Assembly (NCBI GenBank): GCA_035771175.1
Contig: CM069595.1
Location: 1,279,122 to 1,343,121, forward strand
DNA length: 64,000 nt
Direction of reading: 5' to 3'
DNA from: Paratinospora sagittata
Taxonomy: Eukaryota; Streptophyta; Magnoliopsida; Ranunculales; Menispermaceae
Shown here: piece after piece, positions 45,601 to 58,964 of the stretch
Layout: every line of letters begins with the position of its first letter
Position numbering within the stretch: the stretch's first letter is position 1
Translations under genes and position numbers: made by a program
Notes under the pieces: generated by a model
Databases searched by the model: none
The model's input: the letters and a program-made list of their open reading frames with translations, nothing else
Told to the model about the DNA's origin: nothing

Positions 45601-48111
45601 TTATATCATCTTACTTGGTTAGTGGAGGAAAAATATTTAATACCTACGCAATTATGCATAAATAAAGGGATACTTGTTGTTATGTAAATTATCGAGGTAT
45701 TAAATTGACAAGTTATATGATGAAATTGTGAAAGAAAGTTATTGAAAATTAAATAAGAGTTGAAACAACAAAATTGAAAAATCAATTTGGGTTTTCGTTT
45801 TGAAGATTAACTTGAGAATTGTTTATTTATTAAGGACATTGATGGAGAGGTATTAAAAAAAAGAAAAAATGAAAAAATGAAAAAATGAAAAGAAAAATCT
45901 TGACATAATTTTTACTCATCCAGAGAAAGTTTGTGATGGAGTACGGAATACCCAAAGATATAACATGATGGATTTTAGAGAAATAGAGTTACAAATAGGT
46001 GTACTAAAATGATATATATATTATAAAAGAAACAAAATAATTATATTAATAATAGAAAGAGCAAATGGGAACAATGGGGTACCAGTAGTACATCCGACAT
46101 GAACGCGTATTACAATAAAGTAGCCCAATGCCTAGACCAATTGGAAATGGTATGCTTACCCTCAAGTTTGTAAGCGTCTAATGAACTGCACACATTAATG
46201 ACTAAGGACTCCCAAATTGAAAAAGCACAACTAGACTTATTCTCGAAGACCCTGAGATCCCTTTCAAACCAAATTGACCAGACCACTACCAAGAAGGCCA
46301 CTCTCCCTATCCTTCTACACCTCTTCATCAACCCTTCAATGTGGTTGAGGGACAAACACTCCATGGTATTACTTGGAGCCTTCAACTTACCACTTGTGAA
46401 ATAGTCTCACTTCTCCCAAACTCACAAAGAAAGAAAACATGATCAATAGATTCACCATTTTGAAAGCAAAAAGTAAAATGGTGAGGACTGAAGATCAGGC
46501 TAGAGTAATCCATTGCAAGACCTCACAAGTACTAGAATGATATATATGATTATTAACCATTCTAAAAACTAATGGCTTATATGTTGCTACTTTACATCAT
46601 TAGTTGTTTCCTACTTGTCTTGAATTAGTGTTGATGCATCAATTAGATGGTGGATATTTAATGTTGGGTATTAGCTTACTAGTTTTTCTTCAGGGAAACA
46701 AGCCAGGCATCCCTCATTTCTTAAATGGAGATCCTGGATTACAAATTGAAAGTACTCAAGCTTGTTCAATGGTGCCACTTGCCCAACTGAACTCTCCTGC
46801 TATTGTTGTTCAGACATCTTATGCATCAAGCCCGAGTAATGTGGATTGGAATGGAAGGACATCACATTCTGAATTTGAGGATGTGGATTCTGGTGATGAA
46901 CTTGTAACCTCTGCTATCTGCTCTAGATCTGAGACTGCTTCCTTACACATGCATGACTTAGCAGGTAAAAATCATTGCATACATCCTTTGTGGGAGTATT
47001 AACCCATTGGAGCTTGTGTTCATTGTGGGCCATCTCAAAGATTGCGAGTCTCAATAAATGCAAATGTTGTTTTGTTTACCTTATTTGTGAGCATGAAAAC
47101 GTTTTTCCAATATTTTTTTTTCTCTTAGAGAATGAAATAATGAAATAGTTAGATGGGAAAGATCCTTTTCTTCTATGTTTAAATTTGTTAAAATTAATTT
47201 TTATTAATCACTCGTGAATATTGCTTCCTGATGTAGATTTCTTGTGGGCTATTTGTTTTGACGTTTTCCCAGGACTTTCCAGTTTTACAAGAAATTATTT
47301 CGATATGGGGTTTGGTGGACCTAGTTCTGTTAATGTCGCTAGCCCATCCTCCTGGTATGGAAATCAAAGCTCAAGCAACAACATAAGTTGTTTGCAAGAA
47401 CAGAAGATGTCAATAGAACAACCTAATGGCACATCCATTATAAGTAGCAAAACGGTAGATGTTGTTGCTCCCAAAGATGGAATTCCTGATTTATATTTGC
47501 AGAAATTGGTCAAAGATTCTCAGATATTCACTCAGGTTTGGCTTTGAAATCATACTTCCCCTTTTCTATCAAAATGATTTCTAGACTCCCCATGTTTCCA
47601 TATTTGTTTGAAATATATTGAATTAGGATTTATTACATCAACATTAACATAAAACCCTTTTGAGTTGTTCAGCTTCATTTTTTTTTTTTTTTTTGAAAGC
47701 TGTTCAGATTCATTTGAATAACCTTGCAAGAATGTTCAGCTTCATTTGAATAATCTTGATCTTAATTAATTACATCGACATTAACATAAGAATCTTGATG
47801 TGCCATTTGACAATTGACACTTCATATCTTGATGCAGAACATGAATGAAAACTAAATTATAATGTTTCTTAAATTTTATTGGTGTCTTAATCATTTAATT
47901 AAATGATTTATTCTTAGAAGGATTTTATTCCTAATTGGAGTCCAATAGTTGTATTTTAGTAGGATTCTAGTTTTGTTATTGAGCAGGCATTGAATTTCCA
48001 CATTGTAGTAGGAATAAAATTAGGTAATTTGGATTTTTGTACGAAGGGGTTGTAATAGAGTTAAGAGGATAGATGATTGAATGGAAAAATATTGATTACC
48101 ACATCTATCTA

Positions 48112-48149
<38 letters not shown>

Positions 48150-51100
48150 TCTCTCTCTCCCCCCCCCTCTCTCTCTCTCTCTCTCCCTCTCTCTCTCTAT
48201 TCTACATTGTATTTTTGTCTTCATTGTAACAAGGAGCAAGGATCGAAAATACAAATTTGCCTTAAACTTCGGTCCCTTAAACTTTTGAATTAGTTTTTAG
48301 AGAATTATAAGAATTTTATTTAAGTATTATAAAGATCTTTGTTTGTTTTAGATATATTGAAACAAACATAATGATATACCTAAAAAAACTAATTAATTAT
48401 GAAATATAATGGTTTAAAGCAAGATTTATAATCTTTTTTTATTTTTTATTTTTTTTTACTTGAGGCATATTATGAGTAACAAGCTATTTTAGGTATTTAT
48501 GATCCATATATGTGAAGCTCTAGAATCTAAAGAGTTTAAGATTAGTAGTACTAAAACTGAATACAATAAATATAATTTAAATGGAAGTGCAAATATAAAT
48601 GAAGAGATAGTGAAGATTGAAAGTCAAGGGATACCAAAGATTGAAAATTTTAGGTATTTGGGATCCAATAAATAAAGGAGAACTAGGCGAGAATGCGAAC
48701 CATAGAGTTAAAGTAGGTTGGGTTAAGTGGAAGAGTGCTTCTGGAGTACTATATGATAGGTGCATCCCATTGAAGTTAAAAGAAATTTTTTATAGAGTTG
48801 CTATTAGGTCAGCCATGCTATATGGAACAAAATGTTGGGCAATTAAAAACAACATGTTAACAAACTAAGTTTGACAAAAATGCGAATGCCAAGATGAATA
48901 TGTGGGAAAACTTCAAAAGATAAAATTAAAAATGATCATATTTGAAAAATGCTAGGAGTAGCACCAATTGGTGATAAAATGAGAGAGAACTAACTAAGGT
49001 GGTTTGAACACATACAATGTAGATCTTTGGATCTACTAGTTAGGAAGAGTGACCTAATAGCACTACATGGTAACAATAGAGGTAGAGGAAGACCTAAACT
49101 AACATGGATAGAGATAATTAAGAAAAATTTAACTTCTTGTAAGTTGAATGTCGACTTAGCCAGCCCTTAATAGAGCAAAGTGGAGAAAACAGATTTATGT
49201 AGTTGACCTCATGTAGTTGGGAAAAAAGGCTTAGTTGAGTTGAGTTGAGTATGATCCATATATGTATGATATATACATATATGTATAATTTGAATGTCAA
49301 CTTAGCCCTTGATAGAGCAAAGTGGAGAAAACAAATTTATGTAGCCGACCTCATGTAGTTGGAAAAAAGGCTTAGTTGAGTTGAGTTAAGTATGATCCAT
49401 GTATGTATGATATATAGGGATTAATTTTACATAATTTATAAATTTCATGTTTATTTTTGTTTAAATTAGAGTTTTGTAAATCTTCTTTTGCTTCTTCCTT
49501 TAATGGTGCTTTATTTTCTATCCACATATGAATTTGTACTTCATTCTCACATACCTTTATTATTTAAGAATATCTTCAAACAAAAGTTGAAACTAGCGTT
49601 GAATTTTTATTTTATTTTATTTACTTTGTGTTTGAAAGCAAAATATACTAGGAGTTTTTGAGTTTTACAAAAATTATTTCGATATTTGACCTAAGTTAGA
49701 TGGATTTTTTGATATAATTCTATTTTATTTAATTTATGATTTGATGAATGCAAAGTTGATAAAATTCTAGGAGTTTTATTAATTTTTTTTTCCCATTATT
49801 ATTATTATTTTTTTTTGAGAAGAAACAACTTCTTACACCCCTACAGACACACTCGCCTCGGGGAGTTGCTCCTCCCGAGAGGTATCCGAGTCCCCTGGGC
49901 TCGGGACAAAGCCCGACTAAACCCCCCACCTCCGGATGAGAGATAGAAAGAATTGGCAGGATGGGGTTTCGAACTCGGGACTTGACACATCCTGAACCCG
50001 CACCCCAACCACCAGACTGATGCCTCATTGGCTTTTTTTTTTTTTTCATTATTAATAGCCAAGAGTTAGACAATACTCAATAAAATGGACTTGTGTTTGC
50101 TTCCCTCCCTCTATATCTATGTGTATTTTTTTTTTGGAGCAATGTGTATTTCAATTGTGTATATGTGTATATATTTTCTTCCCATCATTCCATTCATTCT
50201 AGTTATCAAACATGTAAAGGGTCTTTCAATTCCATGTTCCTCCTAATAGTGGTTATCCTCCTTTAAGTTTTATGAGAGAAGTTCCATCTAAAGTAGATGA
50301 AAAAGGCACACAAAATGTCTAAACTGCTAAATTACTCAAAAACAAGGTGACGTTGATACATTCAATACTCGGGATTGCTTGTTCTGAATAGTGCAATGCA
50401 CTAGATATGGTACATTCTTATATTTTAGAACTGCTGGTTGATTTTAACATATATCTTCTCCTCACCTTTGCTTGGACTTTGTACATATATGCACAAGTGA
50501 CATTTTTCTTTTGAGAAGAAACAATGTTAGTAGTTAGTTGTATAACCAGCTTCATCACCATACCGCACTCTCGGGGAATTATTAGGCCTGTTCCTGGCCC
50601 ATTAATCCCCTCACCCCCTAGGGTGAGGCTGTGGCAAGAGTTGAACCTGAAACCTTTGGGTTCTAGAGCGACCTTTTTACCAACTGCACCAACTTCATGT
50701 TGGCGCACAAGTGACATTGGACATACCTGTTATTGTCACAAACACTTTGTTCCTTCCTATTTACGTTCTTTTTATTTCGTACACCATTAAACTTTTTATG
50801 ACCCAATCCAATGCATATTATCCTTAGTATTGGATTATTTCCTACAGAAGGATCATAAATATGACAACAGTGAGCATGCCGATTACAATAATTCTGACAA
50901 GTGCTTACAGAGTGAGGAGGATGGTATGTTTCAGCTAACAAAAGAGCAAGGTTCCCAAATTGTGGACCATATGTTTTACGATAACTCTGGATCGCTCATG
51001 CCAATTGCTGCTAATAGTCTGTCGTTTGGAGTTGAAAAGACTCCCATAGAAGGTGATTCAAATCATGATGTATCAGGGGAGCTGAAGAAACTTGACAGCT

Positions 51101-54100
51101 TTGGAAGATGGATGAATAAAGAACTTGGTAAAGACTGTGATGACTCCTTGATGGCCTCGGACTCTGGAAATTACTGGAATGCACTTGATACTCAGAATGA
51201 CGAAAAAGAAGTCTCCAGTCTATCGCACCACATGCAATTGGATATTGATTCACTGGGTCCCTCCCTTTCTAAAGAACAACTATTCAGTATTCGTGATTTC
51301 TCACCAGATTGGGCTTATTCTGGAGTTGGAACGAAGGTCTGAATCTTTTATAGTCTGGATAATTGAGAAACTGATTTCATTATCTTTGTTCGATTAGTAA
51401 TCATACTTTTTTTTTATGTTCACATGGCTGATTTCTTCTTTATCAGGTATTGGTGTCAGGTAAGCTATTGGGAGATGTGAAGCAACCTAGAACTACCAAA
51501 TGGTGCTGTATGTTTGGCGAAGTTGAGATTCCAGCTGAAGTTTTATCAGATGGTGTCCTGCGATGCCAAGCCCCTCCTCATACCTCTGGCCGTGTTCCAT
51601 TTTATATAACCTGCAGTAATAGGTTGGCTTGCAGTGAGGTGCGAGAGTTTGAGTATCGTGAAAAGCCCTTAGGAAAAATATTGTCTGTAGCTGTTAAAAG
51701 TGAACCAGAAGATGAAATGCGTTTTCAAATACGCTTTACGAAAATCTTATATTTGGGATCAGTCAGGAAAAGGTTTAACTGCTCAGTTGATAAATGTGAT
51801 AAGTGCATCACAAAGACTAAAATCTTTTCTATGCGTGGTGCTGATGACTGTGAATGGGGACAGATTGAGAAGCTTTCCAAGTCTCATGTAGGAAATCGTG
51901 AAAGCCCTGGAGATGCATTGATGCAGAAACTATTGAAGGACAGACTATATGAGTGGCTTGCTACTAAAGTTCATGAAGGTGACAAAGGACCACTTGTTTT
52001 GGATGATGAAGGCCAAGGAGTCATACACTTAGCTGCAGCTCTTGGTTATGAGTGGGCTCTTCATCCCATAATTGCCGCTGGAGTCAGTCCCAGTTTTAGA
52101 GATGCACAAGGAAGGAGCGGACTTCACTGGGCAGCATATTATGGGAGGTAAATTACTTAAAATGCTTTGTATTCCAGTACTGTTGTTGAATTTACTGTAG
52201 AAAATCACATACGTCGTTCAATGAATCTAGCGTATTGGCGGGCTCATTTTCGTTTGTGTATAATTCTAATGTCTTTCAGTGTTTTGTTGGTTTCTTGTGA
52301 TTGGCAATATGCCAGTGGGAAATTGAGTGTTTTGGCTGCAATGATGATTGTTTCATTACTGTTATCATTATTTTAGTGGGGCATATTCCTCTGTATTGTG
52401 ATTGGTTGGCCAGAGAATAGGCAGCATCATTTGATTGGGCTGAATAGTTTGTGCATTCTCTTTATCAATGATAACATTTTCAATATGCATATCCATCACA
52501 CATCATGAATTATTTCTTTCTTTCATAATCATTACTTGCTTTGATGACCGATACCAATTTTTGTTGGTCAGAGAGGAAACAGTTGCTGCACTTGTTAGAC
52601 TGGGAGCAGCTCCAGGTGCAGTAGAGGACCCAACATCAAAATTCCCTGGAGGACGAACAGCTGCTGATTTTGCATCAAGCAGGGGACATAAAGGGATTGC
52701 TGGATATTTAGCTGAGGCAGACTTGACTAGTCATCTTTCATCTTTGACTTTAAAGGAAAATGTGTTAGATAGTGTCACAGCAACCATTGCAGCAGAAGAG
52801 GCTGTAGAAACTGTTGAGGAACAAACCATTGTTCCTCAAGGTCAAGGAGGAGACAGTCAGAGGTCCCTGAAAGGATCACTAGCTGCTGTTAGAAAATCTG
52901 CTCAAGCAGCTGCTCTAATTCAAGCTGCTTTCCGTGCACGTTCATTCCGTCATAGGCAGCTATCTAAGAGTGATAATGAAATTTGTGATGGTTCAACTGA
53001 TCTAGCTGCTCTTGCCTCTTTGAACAACAAAGCACCAAAGTTGAGTCACTACAGTAATTACTTGCATGCTTCGGCAGTTAAAATCCAACAGAAGTATCGG
53101 GGATGGAAGGGACGAAATGAATATTTAAAGATACGGAACCGTATTGTAAAAATTCAGGTATCATGTTCTTTGTTATTTATATATACTATTATATTTTTGC
53201 ATGATAGGCTTTTAATTTCTAGTTGGTGCTAAAGTGTTCTTGTGCAAGTAATTTTTCTTTAAAATCAAGAACCTGACATCACCATCCTTATCTGCCATGC
53301 CCTAAATTGAAAAATTGGCTGCTACCAGCTTGAATGCTTTATCATCCTTCAACTTGCATCAAACATCTTCAGTCAACAACTATGCTTACTTCTTGCTAAT
53401 TTACTGGTTTCTGCTTTTATTATGTATATCTTAGTCTTATCGCATTCTTTTAACTTTCAGTAAGGAAATCATTGTTGTAGGTGTTAACGTCCTTCTGAGA
53501 CCTTGTAAAATTTAAGTAGACCTTGTGAGTAGCATGAAATTCCTTGATTGAAAGTTGTGTTTGTAATCCAATTCAGGTTTCAAAAATAAAAGGTTAGACT
53601 ATTGAATTTATGGTTGAGACTAGAAAGGAGCAAGTATCTTAGCCAAGGGTGGTGATTTGTTTTCAGATTCTCTGAATTATAATCATGAAATTCTTTTGGA
53701 GGGTTTCTTTTTCACTATGAGGTTATGAGTTGGAAATGCAAGGAGTTTGAGATGAACATCTGAAAAGACTAAAAAAGATAAATGGCAAATGAATGCATTC
53801 ATGACTGCATAGAAGTAGGATGAATTCAATAGGGGTACTAAATGGAGGAAAAACATTAAGAGTTCTGGGCAGGTGCATTTTAGAGTCATAGATTGCTGAT
53901 GACCCTATTTACAATGTACATGCAAGGATGCAAGATGAGGATCCTCTTAGAGTGAGGAAGACCAATAAGGTTGTGGATTGAGTTGGTGAGAGAAAATTCT
54001 AAGACAACAAAAGACATAGCTCCTAGTAGACTTGAATAGAAGAATAACCATGGCTTATGCAATGCTTCTCAATTTTTCTTTTTCACACTCTAAGGTTATT

Positions 54101-55713
54101 GCAAAATAGTGCTGCTCAGGACCTCTTATCAACTTTCTTGTACTTTCCTTTTTGTGTTTAATGCAATACCATTTTTCTTATTAAAAAAGAAGAAGATAAA
54201 TGCATGTATGTTGTAACCCGGTGAATTCAACTGTTTGAAAATTGAAGTAGAGATGTGGCAAAGCAGTGTAAAGTAAACCTAAAAGTAGTCTGATCCTTCC
54301 CTGGGACCCTGCTTAGCTGGGAGCTTCGTGCACTGCCTTTAGATGTGGCAAAGGAGCATGTGGGCTGAAACTGTAAGAGGTCTATATAGGGAGAATAGGT
54401 AAGGGATTTTCGCTTTTCTTTTTTTCTTTCCTTTGGAGTTGTACAAAGGATTTCATCTAAAGCCAGATGGTTTAGTTGAAGTTTTGTGGATGACGATATC
54501 TAGGTTACTAATTTATAGAGGGAGTGAAGAGTCTCTAGCATCCAGGAGACTGGAAAGCCCTCCTGCTAGATAATCCAACATCCCATTGACATTCGGAAGT
54601 GTCAAATCCAACATCCCATTGACATTCCTGTTAGTTTCAGTTATCATCCTGGATGTTTATGATATAATAGGAGCTTCTCTATGTACTCCAAACTGATTTA
54701 TTTTTCAAATTGGTTTTCACCTGCATAACTTGAAGGATGTCTTGCATTCATTAGAAATAGTCCTGCTATATAACATTCAAATTCTTGCATCTGTGTATGT
54801 TAGCACTTGCGGTTAGCTTTTAATGTCTTGAGCCATTTGTGTCTGCGTAGAAGTTTATATTCCCCTTGTACTGCTGCATATGAAATATATCTCTCTTTGA
54901 CTATGTGATTTCATATAATGTAGGCTTCTCTGCTGATTTGTTTGCTTTCAGGCACATATTAGGGGACATCAAGTTCGCAAGCAATACAAAAAGGTTGTCT
55001 GGTCTGTTAGTATTGTTGAAAAGGCTATTCTGCGATGGAGGCGTAAAGGGGCTGGTTTACGGGGTTTTCAACCTGGCAAAACAATTGAGCAAGCCCAACA
55101 AGAAATGGAAAAGACTGATGAATATGAGTTTCTGCGTCTTGGCAGAAAACAGAAAGTTGCTGGTGTGGAGAAAGCTCTAGCAAGAGTACAATCAATGGTT
55201 CGTTACCCAGAAGCACGGGAGCAGTATATGAGATTGGTTACAAATTATCAAAAGCTGAAGGTAACTTTTCTCTGGTATGCTACTTTTAAGTGTTCCAACT
55301 TTTTTCACTAGCAAATGAAAGCCTGATACATTATACATATCTTAAATCAGCAAAAGCCGTTTTCAAACTACACTTGTAACTTTGTATTCGATGCTAATTA
55401 TTGTTCTTTGTATGTATTCTGTTGGCCCAAACTCCACTTCCCAAATTTTGTATATGTTATTTCTTTAGCCGCTGCTCTATTTAATTCTCCTTTTAATAAG
55501 GTTGATTATATAAAATTTGGTGAGGATTAGGTCAAGTTTTGCATGAGAGGTTGTTATTGCCATTGTGGTGGTTCTCTTTTATTTGACTGAGCATGTATTC
55601 TTTTACTGTTGCAGAGTGCTGGTGATGGCGTTAGTACCATATTGCAACCTCCAAATTCAGAAAAAGTAGCAACAGATGATGACTTACTTGCCCTGCCCTC
55701 CATGACCGCATAA
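39621..55713 (+). CDS. CAMTA: Calmodulin-binding transcription activator (CAMTA1-3/SR type)
   Basis: Twelve exons: 39621-39660, 40071-40190, 40320-40435, 40585-40673, 44398-44443, 46694-46964, 47273-47535, 50848-51336, 51447-52147, 52572-53157, 54952-55260 and 55615-55713. They give 1042 residues with all phases consistent. Order: CG-1 DNA-binding domain at about 15-130 (HRWLRPNEICEILRNYQKF, LRYFRKDGHCWRKKKDGKTV, VDVLHCYYAHGEDNENFQRR), IPT/TIG domain from about 479, ankyrin repeats at about 659-760 (GVIHLAAALGYEW, GRSGLHWAAYYGREE), IQ motifs (ALIQAAFRARSFRHR, AVKIQQKYRGWKGRNEYL, IVKIQAHIRGHQVRKQY) and a calmodulin-binding helix (VWSVSIVEKAILRWRRK). CAMTAs bind CGCG-box promoters under Ca2+/calmodulin control in cold and defence responses. 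MAESRR at 39621 is the family start; an in-frame ATG at 39615 precedes it. Introns 4, 5 and 7 are 2.2-3.7 kb and full of transposon remnants. A small exon could be hidden in intron 7. Confidence 0.93.
41880..43625 (-). mobile_element. Probable LTR-type remnant in CAMTA intron 4
   Basis: On the minus strand it begins TGTAACAACCTACATTTTG (43605-43623) and contains CTGTAGCACGCTTCTACAGT, GGCTTGGAGGTGAGTATGG and CACTGGGCTTTTTAGTTCAC. These resemble plant gypsy-type LTRs I have met. No second LTR, coding part or target duplication was found, so a solo LTR or decayed piece is the best guess; the left border is uncertain. Confidence 0.4.
46056..46520 (-). mobile_element. L1-type LINE fragment (C-terminal zf-RVT region) in CAMTA intron 5
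   Basis: The minus strand encodes FCFQNGESIDHVFFLCEFG, like the CxxC..E..HLFxxC zf-RVT motif at the end of L1 ORF2. After a frame break come VVVWSIWFERDLRVFENKSS and AFSIWESLV, the usual W-x-ER-N-R-x-F end of that protein. Only the 3' end remains; it is broken by frameshifts. Confidence 0.75.
48116..48198. repeat. (CT)n microsatellite with a C run
   Basis: Interrupted TCTCTC repeat with CCCCCCCC in the middle, in CAMTA intron 7. Confidence 0.97.
48509..49419 (+). mobile_element. RTE-type LINE 3' fragment in CAMTA intron 7
   Basis: Translations in shifting frames give NFRYLGS, VGWVKWKSASGVLYDRCIPL, KEIFYRVAIRSAMLYGTKCW and a later GRGRPK..W pattern. This is the conserved end of plant RTE LINE reverse transcriptases. 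The 3' end shows the typical TTGAGTTGAGTTGAG tail. Frameshifts and stops make it inactive. The last 125 bp or so are duplicated in tandem (49145-49276 and 49291-49419). Confidence 0.85.
49795..50036 (-). mobile_element. tRNA-derived SINE in CAMTA intron 7
   Basis: Reading the minus strand from 50036, a head with CAGTCTGGTGGTTGGGGTGC and a B-box-like GAGTTCGAAACCCC is followed by a GC-rich body and an A-rich tail (AAAAAAAAATAATAATAAT), the structure of a SINE. The subfamily was not identified. Confidence 0.65.
50515..50710 (-). mobile_element. Second tRNA-derived SINE in CAMTA intron 7
   Basis: The minus strand carries an A-box-like GGTGCAGTTGGTAAAAAGG and a B-box-like AGGTTCAACTCTTGC 31 bp apart, followed by CACCCTAGGGGGTGAGGGGA. 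It differs from the SINE at 49795 and probably belongs to another family. It lies 138 bp before exon 8. Confidence 0.65.
53158..54951. other. CAMTA intron 10
   Basis: The 1.8-kb intron shows a short internal repeat (ATCCAACATCCCATTGACATTC twice, near 54567 and 54606). No transposon terminus or hidden exon was recognised. Confidence 0.6.
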
Positions 55714-56620
55714 CATTAACGAGTTATTTTAACATTAAAATATGAACCTAGCAATAACAAATTAAGGGCACCTGCCGCGATGTTCCAATTGCACCTGTAA
55801 GTATTGTCTGACATGTTTTTTGCTTACTTCAGAGATTTTGTCTTTAGCAGCAAAGGGTGAAAAAGAAAAAAAAGAAAAAAAGAAGTGTGTGTATATTCTG
55901 TGTTAAGTATGGTCATGGCTTTCGTTGTAACAATATATGTAAGTAATCATTCAAGCGAGGGGATGTTCTCAAGTAGGGTAAGTTGGGTTGTAGACGCTGG
56001 CACAATGGAATTGTTGTAATTAAGAGCTAATGTGATAGCACATCAATCGTATTATTGTTTTTTTTAATCCTGTAATTATTATTTACTTGGAAACTGTTTT
56101 TCACTGTGTTTTAATTTTACCAACCGTTGTTGTGATTAAGGTGAAAATATGTCATTTCTTTTATTAATTTTTGATGGGTAATTGGTTGGCTCAAGAAAAG
56201 AAAAAGATAAACTTGCCTTTCAATTCTATCCCTTGCATTTCCAAACTCAGTAGAAGTGACGAGGGTTGACATTGAATTATATTGACTTTTACTAGGGAAG
56301 GTGTATGACTCTCAGTTGAAATTTCACAGACTAGAATTTAATTTGAATTATATTTTTTAGTTTTTAATTTGTTTTATCAGAAAGATCAGCCAAAGGTTGA
56401 ATCATTGAAAAAAATCATAGAGAAGTTTTTGAGTGGCTATGCTGTTCGAAGTTATTAATTCCAGCCCTAAACTACAAACACATAGCCACGCTTAATGGAA
56501 AGTAAAATAAAAGACCCCAAGAAATATATCATCATCAAGAACTCAACCAAATTAGACTAAACAATGCATGAGTTTACATCCTACAAAGCTTCTTAACAAC
56601 ACATTGTAGACTGCAAGAAA
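55714..56620. other. 3' UTR and spacer between convergent genes
   Basis: It is the downstream region of CAMTA (plus) and of the GUB_WAK_bind gene (minus). An AATAA-like signal context near 55740 and T-rich stretches are compatible with polyadenylation sites. Nothing else seen. Confidence 0.6.
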
Positions 56621-57863
56621 TCAATTTCCATGCGGAACTGAGAAAAATTGTATAAGTACCACTACCAAAACCAGAGCAGCTGCTTGAAATGTAAACAATG
56701 GATTGCATTGTTCTCCTCTGCTTGTTAAGCTCCCGCCAGCTGAAACAATAATATTTCAGACTTGTGAGATATCTACAGATACTATTGACTCGGAAACAAT
56801 TCAATACAAACAAAAATCTCTTCATAATAAAAATTCTTTCTGATGACATTTTTCACATTTGCAAGAAACAATTAGATTATAAACTTAATTTATAGGAATT
56901 CCCATTTCATCAGAAGTTGCAAAGAGGGTAGTCACGAAAATGCTTGAACTCAATTTTCACATAATATACTACTTCATTTGCTACTTAAGATTGGTTTAGA
57001 TTAAAAGAAAGCCTGCTAGAATTTGGTATAAATGGATGAATTTAATATGATATTACTAAAAAAAATAAAAATAAATTACCACATGCTCTGGTAGAATTTG
57101 AGAAGACAGAACACAAGCAATGCGTCATCTGTGTCTCAACATCGAACCCACAAGTGCCACCTGATTTCTGACAAATCTCACACCCAGTTTTTGGAACAAC
57201 AAAAGAGAGCTCAATCCCATAAGACCAATCCATTGGAGCCACACCATCAATATCATCCGTATTATACACAGTGGTATAGTGAGAACAATCCAAAATATCC
57301 ATATTCATTAACTTCACAGTGCTATAACCCGTGAAGCAACACGGCGGATTCGACCCTCCAATGGTGGCATTAACATGGAAAATCTTGAAAGAACTACACC
57401 CATTATAAAGCTCATCACAGGAATGTGAAGAAAAGTTGAAACACAGAGATTTGTAGCGATTAAGCACAGGAGAATCTATGGAGCAATTGAGCAAAGCGAA
57501 AATGGTGTCTGAAGTGGGTGGCATTACAACTGATTGGATATCAGATAAGATGAAATCATGGTGGGGTTGAAGCATTGTGCATGTTGACATGCCGGGATCG
57601 TAGATTACCATGGTTTGTTTGTCGTAATCGATTGATCTTACTCTGTAGCTTCCTGATTGGGCGAGGAAGAACAAGTCTCCGCTGCAATTGAGCATTTTCC
57701 GGTACTGAGGAGCGCCGCAGCCGTCGTCGACGCCGAATGGGTAGTTTATGGGTATGCCGCCGCAGAGGTTCCGGCATGATGCGAGAGCCCATGATGGTTT
57801 TAGAGCCGAAATTGAAATCAGAACTGAGAAAATGAGCAATGCATCTGGTTTGAAGCTCTTCAT
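56621..57863 (-). CDS. GUB_WAK_bind cell-wall protein without kinase
   Basis: Two exons, 57080-57863 and 56621-56739, encode 300 residues. The N-terminal signal peptide (LLIFSVLISISALKPSWALA) is followed by a galacturonan-binding domain (CRNLCGGIPINYPFGVDDGC, YDKQTMVIYDPGMSTC, NCSIDSPVLNRYKSLC). A WAK-associated C-terminal part comes next, with CCFTGYSTVKL, WSYGIELSFVVPKTGCEICQ and SGGTCGFD. The last 35 residues hold a hydrophobic helix (AAALVLVVVLIQFF), a membrane anchor or a GPI-attachment signal. Relatives with a kinase domain are wall-associated kinases that sense pectin. Here no kinase domain follows; the stop lies 12 residues after the helix begins to fade. Kinase-less members are common in plants. 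Confidence 0.87.
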
Positions 57864-57899
57864 GTTAGAGACTATAGAAGCAGGAAAAGTGTAGTAGTA

Positions 57900-58960
57900 G
57901 TAGTAACTTGTGAAGAGGAAAGGTAGAAGGAAATTATGCTGCTTTAATTCTTTGCTCAGATCCCAAGAAGAGGATCAAAACTTTGAAAGCTAATGGCTGT
58001 AATGCATTTCCTTGTGAAATGTTGCTTGAAATAAAGTTGAAAAACCAGCACATGCATCTCTGTAAAATCTATAGTTTCAAGATACACAAAAGTCTTCCTT
58101 TGCACGGCCTGAGAAATTTTGAAGGTGAACGGCCTGCAGCTTTAGTACCTAGTGGAATATATGTTTTAATTTGTTTAAACATTCATCACTTAGACATTGT
58201 TGATGTCCTTGAAATTTGTTTTTATCATTTTAGTTTCTTCTGTTGTAATCAAAAGAACGTCCTCCTAATTCATAGAAATGTTAAATAGATTTAAAAAATA
58301 AATAGGATTTTCTGCGGATAAGTTAGTGTCAGTTTCATCAAAGAAATAGAGACAAAGTGCCCGTTATTTTCTCCAAAAGTGACGATACCTTTTGACAATT
58401 TGTCTTTAAAGACCTGAGGCTTTATGGCTTCACTTACTTATGTGGGTCCTTCCAAGTTTGAAAATTTACTACCCCAAAAACGTCAAATTCCGCTTCTCGA
58501 TTCACCTAAAGCTATCCGCTTCTACATATACGTATCTCACCCCTTTTAAATGAGTGTGAAAAAATATTTTATGTACCCAGTGCCAACCCCATTAACACGT
58601 ATCCCTCCCTCCTTTGTTAGTATTGACATGACATACATATCGAATCGCCCACAACTTTCTAGCATCCACTTTTTAGTGTAGTGGGGTAGAGCAAGACTAC
58701 TTTACTCTGGAACCTACCCCTTCAATATTTCAAAAACAAGTTCTGGAAAAAGATCCACATACACATAATTGATGCTTCAAAACAAAATCCATTCATAGAT
58801 ACGTGTGCATTATAGACAAAATATTCTCCACTTCATCCAACACAAAACGTTACTATCTCAACATCACATTATATTTCACCAATATTATACCACACCTTTT
58901 TCCTTTTTATTTAATTTCATCCGTCACTGCACACATATAATATATAGCTAGCTAGCTAGC
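57900..58960. other. Spacer between GUB_WAK_bind and peroxiredoxin genes
   Basis: It contains a (GCTA)n microsatellite-like run at about 58946-58964 right after the peroxiredoxin frame. A 101-codon plus-strand frame near 58000 has no recognisable domain. Confidence 0.55.
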
Positions 58961-58964
58961 TAGC

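Noticed and set aside
47536..50847. Splitting CAMTA into two genes at the 3.3-kb intron 7
   Set aside because: The phases agree and the CG-1 and IPT/ankyrin/IQ halves are one protein in all known CAMTAs; transposon remnants explain the size.
53683..53889. Minus-strand frame in CAMTA intron 10
   Set aside because: Short, no domain, within an intron of a well-supported gene.
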